In this document: positions 8,465-16,604 of the stretch, in pieces
Numbering within the stretch: position 1 is the first letter of the stretch
How the letters are laid out: each line of letters begins with the position of its first letter
Assembly (NCBI RefSeq): GCF_050717635.1
Contig: NZ_JBOITO010000036.1
Location: 62,001-126,000 of the forward strand
Length of the DNA: 64,000 nucleotides
Source of the DNA: Clostridium_AD sp050717635
GTDB taxonomy: Bacteria > Bacillota > Clostridia > Clostridiales > Clostridiaceae
Direction of reading: 5' to 3'
Notes under the pieces: generated by a model
The model's database searches: none
What the model was told of the DNA's origin: nothing
Seen by the model: the letters and a program-made list of their open reading frames with translations, nothing else
Program-made: the position numbers and the translations under genes

Positions 8465-9267
8465 TACAGATATTTTCTAGTCTCTTCTTCAGTTTTAGTA
8501 TATGCTGTACTCATTTTATATTCAAACTTATCCTCAGACCTGCAAAAATCTGGGACCCCTAATGTTTTTATAATTCCATGTACAACTTCAGGCGACACAT
8601 AAGAAAATGTCATATTTAATACTTCTTCGTCTATTCCATTAAAATTTTCAAATTCTTTTCGTAAATCTTCAATAGTTTTTTTTGATTTAAGTAGCCGTTT
8701 TGCTCTTCTTTTAATTTTTTCGCCTTCGCCACAACTTCTTAGGATTCTTAGGGTTTTCAGAAATTCAATCTTGTCCATTCCCCTCAGCTTTAATATCACA
8801 AAGGGGTCTCTATCAAATTCAAGTCCAAGCATATAATGAACTGCTGCTATATGCTTACATGGATTTGCTGTATCCTTACATGAACACTGAGTTATTAAAT
8901 GTATTTGCTTTTTAGGAAAAAGAGAAACTCCAGCTTCCTTAAAAGCTTCTTCTATATTTTCAGGCATTTCTCCATTTAAAATCATAGCACAAAATATAGC
9001 CTTTTGTGCCATGACTTTCATGATTTTTTCCCACTGCTCTTTTGTAAAAATATCAATCTCCATATTAACCTCATAGGGGTCCACGCTATTACCTTGAACT
9101 TCGGCATGGATTTCTCCCTTTGATACTTCTATACTCAGTACATTGCCTGCTCTTGCATATTCTCGTCCTCTGTCAATTCTAGAGCTTATGGTAAAGCTTG
9201 AAATTGCACTATTCCATTTTTTAGACCACCAATTACTACCAAATTCATTTCTTATTCTTACAGCCAC
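8464..9267 (-). CDS. SWIM zinc-finger protein
   Basis: This 267-residue protein carries a SWIM zinc-binding motif, CxCx(n)CxH, in QCSCKDTANPCKHIAAVHYM near residues 128-147. Bacterial SWIM proteins are regularly encoded beside SNF2 helicases and are thought to help them bind nucleic acid or protein. The start lies 33 bases after the stop of the SNF2 gene on the same strand, so the two form an operon. The TAG stop overlaps the dispersed palindromic repeat. No catalytic motif is visible. Confidence 0.85.
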   Translation of the reverse strand: MAVRIRNEFGSNWWSKKWNSAISSFTISSRIDRGREYARAGNVLSIEVSKGEIHAEVQGNSVDPYEVNMEIDIFTKEQWEKIMKVMAQKAIFCAMILNGEMPENIEEAFKEAGVSLFPKKQIHLITQCSCKDTANPCKHIAAVHYMLGLEFDRDPFVILKLRGMDKIEFLKTLRILRSCGEGEKIKRRAKRLLKSKKTIEDLRKEFENFNGIDEEVLNMTFSYVSPEVVHGIIKTLGVPDFCRSEDKFEYKMSTAYTKTEEETRKYL

Positions 9268-9300
9268 AGTATACCTCCTTCCTAAAAAAATTACGCATAA

Positions 9301-12300
9301 TCACTCAACTACATTTTCTTTTTCTAATTTAAATAATTCTCTAATCTCCGTGTTACTCATTTCGGATATCCAGTTTTCATTTGTGGAAACTATACTCTCT
9401 GCAAGTGCCTGTTTCCGTTCTAGCATCTCATCTATTTTTTCCTCTAGAGTCCCCATACATATAAATTTATGCACATGAACATTCTTAACTTGACCTATTC
9501 TAAAGGCTCTATCTGTTGCTTGATTTTCTACAGCGGGATTCCACCATCTATCATAATGAAACACATGATTTGCTTTTGTAAGGTTTAATCCAAGCCCTCC
9601 AGCCTTAAGTGATAATATAAAGACCATAGGCTCGTCACCTTCGTCTTGAAAAATACTAATCAACTCTTCTCTTTTCTTTCTACTTGTTCCTCCATGTAAA
9701 AATAGTGTTTTTACACCTAATTTTTTCTCTATCTCTTTCGTAAGTATGTGTCCCATTTCTGCAAACTGAGTAAACACTAATGACTTATCCCCTTCTGACA
9801 CAACAACTTCTAACATCTCTAAAAGGCTGTCAAGTTTTCCAGAGCGACCTTCAATTTCACTGTCATCTTTCAAAAACTGTGCAGGATGGTTACAAATTTG
9901 CTTGAACTTGGTTAAGGAAGAAATTATAAGTCCTCTACGCTGAATACCTTCTGAATTATCGATTTTATTCAGACAATCCTTCACTACTGCTCCATATAAA
10001 GTAGCTTGTTCCTTTGTTAGTGGAGTATATTCTTTCGTCTCTATCTTTTCTGGTAAATCTTTTATAATATTTGTATCAGTTTTAAGTCTTCTTAATAAAA
10101 ATGGTGTAATTATTTTCTTTAGTTTAACACTCTTTTTAGAATCGCCATCTCTCTCTATAGGCACTGCAAATTCACTTCTAAATGTTGACCAATTATATAG
10201 ATATCCACAATTTAAAAAGTCCATAATGGACCACAAATCTGATAGTCTATTTTCAACTGGAGTTCCTGTAAGTGCAATCTTATATTCAGCTTTTAATGTT
10301 TTTATACATCTAGTTTGTTTAGATGAACTATTTTTAATATTCTGAGCTTCATCTAATATAATTCCCGCCCACTTTTCTTTTTGAAATAACTCCTTATCTC
10401 TTACTATTAGAGCATATGTTGTAATGATAACTTCATTTTTGCCAACTTCCTTGCTAAACGTTTCGTAAGTCCACCTATTATTTCCGTGGTGAATTGATGA
10501 TTTAAGACCTGGTGCAAACTTTTCAATTTCTTTTTCCCAATTTCCCACAACTGAAGTTGGACATATTATAAGTGTAGGTTTGTCTGTTAACCCCTTTTCC
10601 CTCTCATAGAGCAAAAGACATATGCTTTGAACAGTTTTTCCAAGTCCCATATCATCAGCAAGTAAGGCTCCTATACCATAACTTCTGAGAAATGTTAACC
10701 AATAATAGCCTCTTTTTTGATATTCGCGAAGAACGCCTCTAAATCCTATTGGAATATCCACTTGTTCTAAATTATCCAAATTAAATAATTTTTGAAAAAA
10801 GTTTTCTACAGCTTCTTGATTATCTATTTTTTCAACACTAACCCCTGGAATTATTTCTTCATCACTTAAGTTAATTCTTAATAATTCTGAAACAGGTATC
10901 TTCCCACTGTATCCTTTGTTTATTTTCATCTTGGCCAATTTTTTAATTTGATGTATATCAACTTCTACCCACTGACCTCTAAATTGGATGAATGGCACCT
11001 TTAGATTTGAAATATTTTCAAATTCACTCTCACTTATCTCATTTCCATCTAATGCCAGTTTCCAATCATATTCAAGAATAGTGTCCATATTAAATGTACT
11101 TTTTGCTGCTATATTATTATTTGTGTTTACATTTTTTTCTTTAAGTCTAACAGAAATCTTTGAAGGTTTTTTCCACCAAGCTGGTGCTATAATTCCAAAA
11201 CCTTTTTCCTTTAAAAAATAAGCAGATTCCCTTAAAAATGAATAAGCTTCATCCATAGATAATTTACATTCTACCGGTGCTATGTCATAAAGACTCCTTT
11301 GTATAGGGATAAATACTTTTGACGCAACAGCTAAATCCTCTAGAAGTCTTTCTTGAGGATTATTAAATTTCTTATTTAAATAAGTGATAGTATCCACAGA
11401 TTCTTCAAAAATCATTTTTGCTGGAAGCATAAGGCTTAGATCATCCTTTGCTTGAAGTAAATATTCAATTGTCCAAATCTCTCCTCTTGTAGGAGGCACT
11501 ACCTTAAAACAAGTACGAAATTTGAAATTAGTATTTTTTATTTTTATAGGTTCTATCCACTTCTTATACTGGTTTAGCATTTTAATCTGTTCACTTTTAT
11601 CCACAGGTATCTCAGGTGATTCTGAGAAAAGAGAATAAATCCAAGTGCTACCTAAGTTACTAACACCATGCACTAAATGTTCACTATCATTATTTATTTC
11701 ACTAGAACTCCCTCTCACCATACTATCAATTATAGAATCCATAAAATTACTTACCAGTTTAGTACTATTTGTGTATATAAATTTATCATTTTCTAAGGGA
11801 AAATACGCCTTACACTCTGTAGGCATATTACTACATAAAACCTTCTTTTTAGAGATATATTCAGGATCGCTTGTATGCCATCTCCACTGAGAATCCACTT
11901 TTTTATGTGCTCTATCAATTGTAAGTGAAGGCAAATATTTATGCTTTATAATTAGTTCTGCTGTAAACTTTGCCACTGTAACCCAAAACACTAATTCACG
12001 AGACAACTCTACTCCCTCTATACATTTTCTATCTATATTTAAAAGAATATGGAATGCATCTAAATTATTAAACGTAATGCCTCTAATTTCTCTCTTATAA
12101 AGCTGCTTTTCTATTGAATCATATTTATGTTTCCCAAATTTCATTTCTGGAACAGAACTATTTATTTTGCTACGAAGTTCTAAAATCGAAACCATGTCTT
12201 CATAAAATGGAAGTGCATTTTTAGGTTTTCTACCTCTTCTTGTACACTTAGTCTCTCCATATAGTCCCCATAATATAAATGTGTGCTTACCTTCTATAGT

Positions 12301-12387
12301 TTTTATCCATCCGCCATTTATTATCAATTTTTCTTCACCCTCTATTAATGCTAGTAACGTTTTAATACATATTATATAGTTTACCAT
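9301..12387 (-). CDS. SNF2-family DNA translocase/helicase
   Basis: This 1028-residue SF2 ATPase has an N-terminal region of about 530 residues as in bacterial SNF2 proteins with a DUF3670-type extension. The ATPase core follows: Walker A LADDMGLGKTVQ, box II ILDEAQNIKN, the motif III segment ALTGTPVENRL, and a C-terminal helicase half with SLVFTQF and DRAFRIGQ. Such proteins remodel protein-DNA complexes; the bacterial role is unclear. It is cotranscribed with the SWIM protein. The ATG at 12387 has no clear ribosome site, so the true start is uncertain, but no better one is seen. Confidence 0.9.
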   Translation of the reverse strand: MVNYIICIKTLLALIEGEEKLIINGGWIKTIEGKHTFILWGLYGETKCTRRGRKPKNALPFYEDMVSILELRSKINSSVPEMKFGKHKYDSIEKQLYKREIRGITFNNLDAFHILLNIDRKCIEGVELSRELVFWVTVAKFTAELIIKHKYLPSLTIDRAHKKVDSQWRWHTSDPEYISKKKVLCSNMPTECKAYFPLENDKFIYTNSTKLVSNFMDSIIDSMVRGSSSEINNDSEHLVHGVSNLGSTWIYSLFSESPEIPVDKSEQIKMLNQYKKWIEPIKIKNTNFKFRTCFKVVPPTRGEIWTIEYLLQAKDDLSLMLPAKMIFEESVDTITYLNKKFNNPQERLLEDLAVASKVFIPIQRSLYDIAPVECKLSMDEAYSFLRESAYFLKEKGFGIIAPAWWKKPSKISVRLKEKNVNTNNNIAAKSTFNMDTILEYDWKLALDGNEISESEFENISNLKVPFIQFRGQWVEVDIHQIKKLAKMKINKGYSGKIPVSELLRINLSDEEIIPGVSVEKIDNQEAVENFFQKLFNLDNLEQVDIPIGFRGVLREYQKRGYYWLTFLRSYGIGALLADDMGLGKTVQSICLLLYEREKGLTDKPTLIICPTSVVGNWEKEIEKFAPGLKSSIHHGNNRWTYETFSKEVGKNEVIITTYALIVRDKELFQKEKWAGIILDEAQNIKNSSSKQTRCIKTLKAEYKIALTGTPVENRLSDLWSIMDFLNCGYLYNWSTFRSEFAVPIERDGDSKKSVKLKKIITPFLLRRLKTDTNIIKDLPEKIETKEYTPLTKEQATLYGAVVKDCLNKIDNSEGIQRRGLIISSLTKFKQICNHPAQFLKDDSEIEGRSGKLDSLLEMLEVVVSEGDKSLVFTQFAEMGHILTKEIEKKLGVKTLFLHGGTSRKKREELISIFQDEGDEPMVFILSLKAGGLGLNLTKANHVFHYDRWWNPAVENQATDRAFRIGQVKNVHVHKFICMGTLEEKIDEMLERKQALAESIVSTNENWISEMSNTEIRELFKLEKENVVE

Positions 12388-12503
12388 ATTTAGCAGAAAT
12401 ATTTCGCTTTATATTCACATTTAAAAGTAAAGTTATTATAATTATATCCGAAATATAATATATATATAATTTTTTTATATCCATTCGAAAGCGAGGGAAA
12501 AAT

Positions 12504-13409
12504 ATGAATAATAATATACTATTAGAATCTGGAACCGGTGAAGTTGAAATACTTGAGTTTATAATAAACCAAAAACATTATGCAATTAATATTATTAAAG
12601 TTAAAGAGGTAATAAATACAACTAATCTTACGAAACTCCCTGATTCGCACCCTGCTATAGCAGGGCTTACACTATGTAGAGATAAAATAATAACTTTAGT
12701 AGACTTAAAATACATTTTAGAAAAACAACATAAAGTTGAAATCGAATCAACAATTATTCTTTGTGAATTCAATAAAATTCAAGTAGCCTTTAGTATTGAT
12801 AGTATTGTAGGCGTAAAGCGTATTAAATGGGATAAAATAACTAAGCCTGACGACATTTCTATAAATTCACTAGTTATTGGTAATATTGTTATAAATGATA
12901 AAATAATATTACTTCTAGACTTTGAAAAAATAGTTACTGATATCAGCCCTTCTACAGGGATTACCGAGGATAAAATTAATGATATAGCCTACAAAGATAG
13001 ATCAAATATTAAACTTGTTTTAGCTGATGATTCTCCATTAATTAGAAGATTATTAAAGGACACTCTTACAAAAGCAGGATTTAATAACCTAAAGATATTT
13101 GATGATGGAAAGCAAGTTTTAGAATATTTACTTGGACTGGTCCAAGAGAAAAACAGTAGCTTTATAGATGATGTTAATGTACTTATAACAGACATTGAAA
13201 TGCCTCAAATGGATGGCCATACACTAACAAGGAAAATTAAAGAACATAGCATTCTTAAAAAATTGCCTGTCATACTATTCTCCTCATTAATCACAGCTGA
13301 TTTAAGGCATAAGGGAGAGTCTGTAGGTGCCAATGCACAACTGAGCAAACCTGAAATAGGAGAACTTGTAACCTGCATCGATGAATTCACTGATATTTCT
13401 CATAAGTAA
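12504..13409 (+). CDS. cheV: CheV chemotaxis coupling protein
   Basis: The 301-residue protein joins a CheW domain (about residues 10-150, with EILEFIINQKHYAINIIKVKEV) to a response-regulator receiver domain (about 172-295). The receiver keeps the acidic pair in LADDSP, the phospho-acceptor aspartate in ITDIEMPQMDG, the serine in FSSL and the lysine in LSKPE. CheV couples chemoreceptors to CheA and adapts the signal by phosphorylation. It stands alone between the SNF2 gene and a strong terminator. The receptor remnant at 7.9-8.05 kb is the only other chemotaxis trace here. Confidence 0.92.
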   Translation: MNNNILLESGTGEVEILEFIINQKHYAINIIKVKEVINTTNLTKLPDSHPAIAGLTLCRDKIITLVDLKYILEKQHKVEIESTIILCEFNKIQVAFSIDSIVGVKRIKWDKITKPDDISINSLVIGNIVINDKIILLLDFEKIVTDISPSTGITEDKINDIAYKDRSNIKLVLADDSPLIRRLLKDTLTKAGFNNLKIFDDGKQVLEYLLGLVQEKNSSFIDDVNVLITDIEMPQMDGHTLTRKIKEHSILKKLPVILFSSLITADLRHKGESVGANAQLSKPEIGELVTCIDEFTDISHK

Positions 13410-13413
13410 AAAG

Positions 13414-13453
13414 CTTATAAAAGCTGTGAAAATAAATTCACAGCTTTTATAAG
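13414..13453. terminator. Bidirectional terminator between cheV and iadA
   Basis: Arms CTTATAAAAGCTGTGAA and TTCACAGCTTTTATAAG form a long hairpin between two convergent genes, with AT-rich flanks on both sides. Confidence 0.85.
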
Positions 13454-13465
13454 TTATAAATTTTA

Positions 13466-14638
13466 TTACTCAAATGTTCCCAGTACCAAAATCTTATTTT
13501 CATGAATCATTATTCTACCCTTTGCTATTACAGTATTAATGTTAAAATCATTCTCATTAACCAGAACAATATCTGCATCAAAGCCAACCTTTAACTTTCC
13601 TTTTGTTTTTAGTTTTAAGCGTTCTGCTGGATTTGATGTTATTACAGTAATTGCATTCTCTATGCTAATATTTTCATTAATTATAGCATCGCTTACCTCT
13701 TTATATAAGGATTCACATTTTCCAACTTTAAGACCTATATAATTTCCATTTTCATCGAAGTCTGGTAGACTTCCCTGTCCATCAGAAGTAAAGGTTATGT
13801 TCTTAATATCCACGCCATTATCTAGCATGATTTTTAACCCCGTGCTACATTTAGTTTCTCCTTCTTCAAGGAATTTTTCTGTAGTGCTTGTAGTGAAATC
13901 TACATACCCACCTTTTTTTGCATATTCTAAGCCCTTCTGAAATAGTGATGGATTTCTATTCATATGTGTTGGAATAATCTGAGTCAGTGGTATGTCAGTT
14001 TCTTTAGCTAACCTATCCATATAATCAAGTTCACTTTTCCCGTCACCCATATGAACATTCACTATCCCTGCTTTTCCAGATAAAATTCCACCTATTCTGG
14101 CATCTGATACTAATTGTACAAACTGTTCAAAGGTTGGATGACTAGAACGATGGTCTGAAAGAGCTACTTCTCCAACCCCAATAATTTTATCAATCAAAAT
14201 TATATCTTCTTGAACATTTTCCATTATTGTCTTAACTGGTATCCTATAAGAACCAGTATATATGAAAGTTGATATTCCTTCCTCTTCAAGCGCTCTTGCC
14301 TTTGCAAGTAAAGATCTCATGTTTCTTGAAATTCCATCAGTGCCTAAACATCCCACAACAGTAGTTACGCCTGCAGTTGTTAAGTCCGATAATTTAATTT
14401 CTGGAGTTCTTGTTTTGAATCCGCCCTCTCCTCCTCCACCTAAAATATGAACATGCGAATCAATAAAACCTGGGAACACTAATTTTCCAGAGGCTTCTAT
14501 TACTTTGACGCAAAGCCCACAACTATCTACGTTAATACTATCCTCTATAAGCTCTATTTTATCACCACATATTAAAATATCTTTGTTTCCTATATACTGT
14601 GGTGCATATACTTTTCCTCCTTTAATCAAAGTTACCAT
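13466..14638 (-). CDS. iadA: Isoaspartyl dipeptidase (IadA-type)
   Basis: This 390-residue amidohydrolase-superfamily enzyme should hydrolyse beta-aspartyl dipeptides to aspartate plus an amino acid in the cytoplasm. The IadA signature is clear: metal ligands His62 and His64 in DSHVHILGGGGEGG, then SDHRSS, His196 in HMGDG, His225 in PTHMNRN and Asp286 in TSDGQGS. Where E. coli IadA has the carboxylated lysine (Lys162), this protein has Glu157 (GVGEVALSDHRS), so a glutamate probably bridges the metals. It is the last gene of the cyanophycin cluster, 87 bases after the transporter gene with an intervening hairpin. With its neighbours, the likely substrate is beta-Asp-Arg. Confidence 0.9.
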   Translation of the reverse strand: MVTLIKGGKVYAPQYIGNKDILICGDKIELIEDSINVDSCGLCVKVIEASGKLVFPGFIDSHVHILGGGGEGGFKTRTPEIKLSDLTTAGVTTVVGCLGTDGISRNMRSLLAKARALEEEGISTFIYTGSYRIPVKTIMENVQEDIILIDKIIGVGEVALSDHRSSHPTFEQFVQLVSDARIGGILSGKAGIVNVHMGDGKSELDYMDRLAKETDIPLTQIIPTHMNRNPSLFQKGLEYAKKGGYVDFTTSTTEKFLEEGETKCSTGLKIMLDNGVDIKNITFTSDGQGSLPDFDENGNYIGLKVGKCESLYKEVSDAIINENISIENAITVITSNPAERLKLKTKGKLKVGFDADIVLVNENDFNINTVIAKGRIMIHENKILVLGTFE

Positions 14639-14663
14639 ACTAATTCCCCTTTCATATATGATT

Positions 14664-14707
14664 ATAATAAGTAAAAGGGGGTAATTTACTCCCCTCTTAC
14701 TTATTAT
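14664..14707 (-). promoter_or_regulatory. Intercistronic hairpin between transporter and iadA
   Basis: Arms ATAATAAGTAA and TTACTTATTAT plus an inner AGGGG/CCCCT form a long stem without a following T run. It may set mRNA stability or partial termination within the operon. Confidence 0.6.
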
Positions 14708-14725
14708 GATTTATTCTTGTAACTT

Positions 14726-16402
14726 TTACTTAAATCCTATTGCTACCGCTACAAACATTACAATTGATGATAGTATAAATAAGATTCCTTGGAATTTAAT
14801 TTGGAATTTAGCCCATTTACTCCACTCTAATCTTGCAACACCTAGCACTGCCATGAGGCACCCTGAAGTCGGAACGATTAAATTTGTAAATCCATCACCT
14901 AATTGGAAAGCAAGTACTGCAACTTGTTTACTTACACCTACAATATCTGCAAGTGGTGCCATAAGAGGCATAGTTATAGCTGCCTGACCTGACCCTGAAA
15001 CTACAAAGAAGTTAAATACTGATTGGAATATATACATAAACCAAGCATTAAATCCTGATGATAGACCACCAAGTGTAGAACCCATACCATTAAGAATAGT
15101 ATTTAGAACAGAGTTATTTACAGGAGATGCATCACCAAGTACTAATATAATACCCTGCGCCATACCTACTACAAGAGCTGCTCCAACTAAATCTTTTGCA
15201 CCTTCTTTGAAGGAAATTGAAATATCATTTACGCTCATATTGTTAAGCTTAAATATTACAGCAATAATACCTGAAACAAGTCCCATTGTAAAGAATATTG
15301 TTGCAATCTCTGGAATGTAGAAACCATATTTACCAACGCCATATACAACCCATATAATCCCCAGTAATATGGTAAGAAGAACTAATTTATGCCCAAATGT
15401 AAATTTAACATCCTCAAGATCTTTCCCTTTAAAATCATCTCTATAAAAAGCATCTGACTCGTAAGCTACTGATGACGTTGGATTTTTTCTAATTTTCTTA
15501 GCATAAAACCAGGTATATACTATACCTAATGCAGTGAAAAATAGCCATAAGATAAATCTAAATCCTGCGCCAGACAGCACTGGTATACCTGCTATCCCTT
15601 GGGCAATAGCCACACTAAATGGATTCATCCAAGACGTTGCAAAACCTATTTGCGTAGCAACGTAAGTAATCATTATACCAACTATTGCATCATACCCCAT
15701 TGCTATTACAAGCGGCACAATAATCATAGCAAAGGGAATCGCTTCTTCACCCATACCAAATACAGCACCACCTGCTGAAAAGAACGCGAAAATTACTGGT
15801 ATAAGTATAACTTCTTTACCTTTAGTTTTTCTTATCATAGAAAGAATACCGGCCTCTACAGCACCAGTTTTGAGTATAATTCCAAATGCACCACCAACAA
15901 CTAAAATAAATGCTATAACGCCAACTGCGCTTCCCCACTTATCGCCTTTTACAATACCTTCAAATAAGTAGTTTAGAAAACCTACATCTCCGCCACTTGC
16001 AAATAAGCTAATCCCTTTTCTTTCTCCCTCTGAAACAAATTTACCATATTCCTGAACTACTTTAAATGATAATTTGTCTCCATTTTTTATTTCTACGGCC
16101 TTAGCCTTACTCTTACTTATTTCTCCCAGTGGCTCTTCTTTGCCTTCTTCAAGTAATAATGCATCTTCTTCACCTGAGGCATCAATAACATAATTTTTGC
16201 TATCAACCGTAAAAGAAACACTCTCTCCATCTGCAACTTCTGCAATCATCTTGTCACTTACATCATAAGCTTTATAATTAACCTCAAACCTACCTAAAGG
16301 TAAGATATAAGTTAATAACGCCGCCAGTAAAACAACAAAAAATATAATCACATAGGTATCTGGCATTTTAAAAGACCATTTTTTCTTTTTATTTTGTTCC
16401 AT
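14726..16402 (-). CDS. YfcC-family basic amino acid/dipeptide transporter
   Basis: This 558-residue polytopic protein opens with a basic cytoplasmic segment and a first helix ending TYILPLGRFEV, the typical beginning of the YfcC/DcuC (PF03606) superfamily, which includes arginine/ornithine ArcD-like carriers. Residues about 45-130 form a hydrophilic outer loop before the main helices. It is preceded by a -24/-12 promoter (16441-16455) and followed by iadA. Context makes it the likely importer of beta-aspartyl dipeptides released from cyanophycin; free arginine is an alternative. The ATG at 16402 follows GGGGG and lies about 27 bases from the predicted transcription start. Confidence 0.82.
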   Translation of the reverse strand: MEQNKKKKWSFKMPDTYVIIFFVVLLAALLTYILPLGRFEVNYKAYDVSDKMIAEVADGESVSFTVDSKNYVIDASGEEDALLLEEGKEEPLGEISKSKAKAVEIKNGDKLSFKVVQEYGKFVSEGERKGISLFASGGDVGFLNYLFEGIVKGDKWGSAVGVIAFILVVGGAFGIILKTGAVEAGILSMIRKTKGKEVILIPVIFAFFSAGGAVFGMGEEAIPFAMIIVPLVIAMGYDAIVGIMITYVATQIGFATSWMNPFSVAIAQGIAGIPVLSGAGFRFILWLFFTALGIVYTWFYAKKIRKNPTSSVAYESDAFYRDDFKGKDLEDVKFTFGHKLVLLTILLGIIWVVYGVGKYGFYIPEIATIFFTMGLVSGIIAVIFKLNNMSVNDISISFKEGAKDLVGAALVVGMAQGIILVLGDASPVNNSVLNTILNGMGSTLGGLSSGFNAWFMYIFQSVFNFFVVSGSGQAAITMPLMAPLADIVGVSKQVAVLAFQLGDGFTNLIVPTSGCLMAVLGVARLEWSKWAKFQIKFQGILFILSSIVMFVAVAIGFK

Positions 16403-16440
16403 TTCAAATCCCCCTTTTATTTTATATATCTTATATTATA

Positions 16441-16455
16441 GCAATTTTTATGCCA
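16441..16455 (-). promoter_or_regulatory. Sigma-54 promoter of the transporter-iadA operon
   Basis: The minus strand reads TGGCATAAAAATTGC, with GG and GC exactly 12 bases apart as sigma-54 requires (consensus TGGCAC-N5-TTGC). The ATG is 39 bases downstream of the GC, and the activator gene and a palindromic site are just upstream. Confidence 0.85.
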
Positions 16456-16535
16456 ATCCTTATTTCTACAAAATTCAATCAATTACACATTAATAGTTAA
16501 TTATAATCTAAGTTCTATGGATTATAAGACTTAGA

Positions 16536-16575
16536 TGGTCACCATTAAACACCCACATAGGGTTAATGGTGACCA
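16536..16575. promoter_or_regulatory. Upstream activator sites for the transporter promoter
   Basis: Two 13-base inverted copies, TGGTCACCATTAA (16536-16548) and TTAATGGTGACCA (16563-16575), are spaced 27 bases centre to centre, about 107 bp upstream of the -24/-12 element. The same TGGTCACCATT core occurs before the cyanophycinase gene. No T run follows, so this is not a terminator. Confidence 0.75.
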
Positions 16576-16604
16576 CTTGTAAACTTAGTTTTACTATTTC
16601 AATA

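Noticed and set aside
16536..16575. Inverted repeat as terminator of the activator gene
   Set aside because: No T run follows on the minus strand, and the same core occurs before the other sigma-54 promoter.
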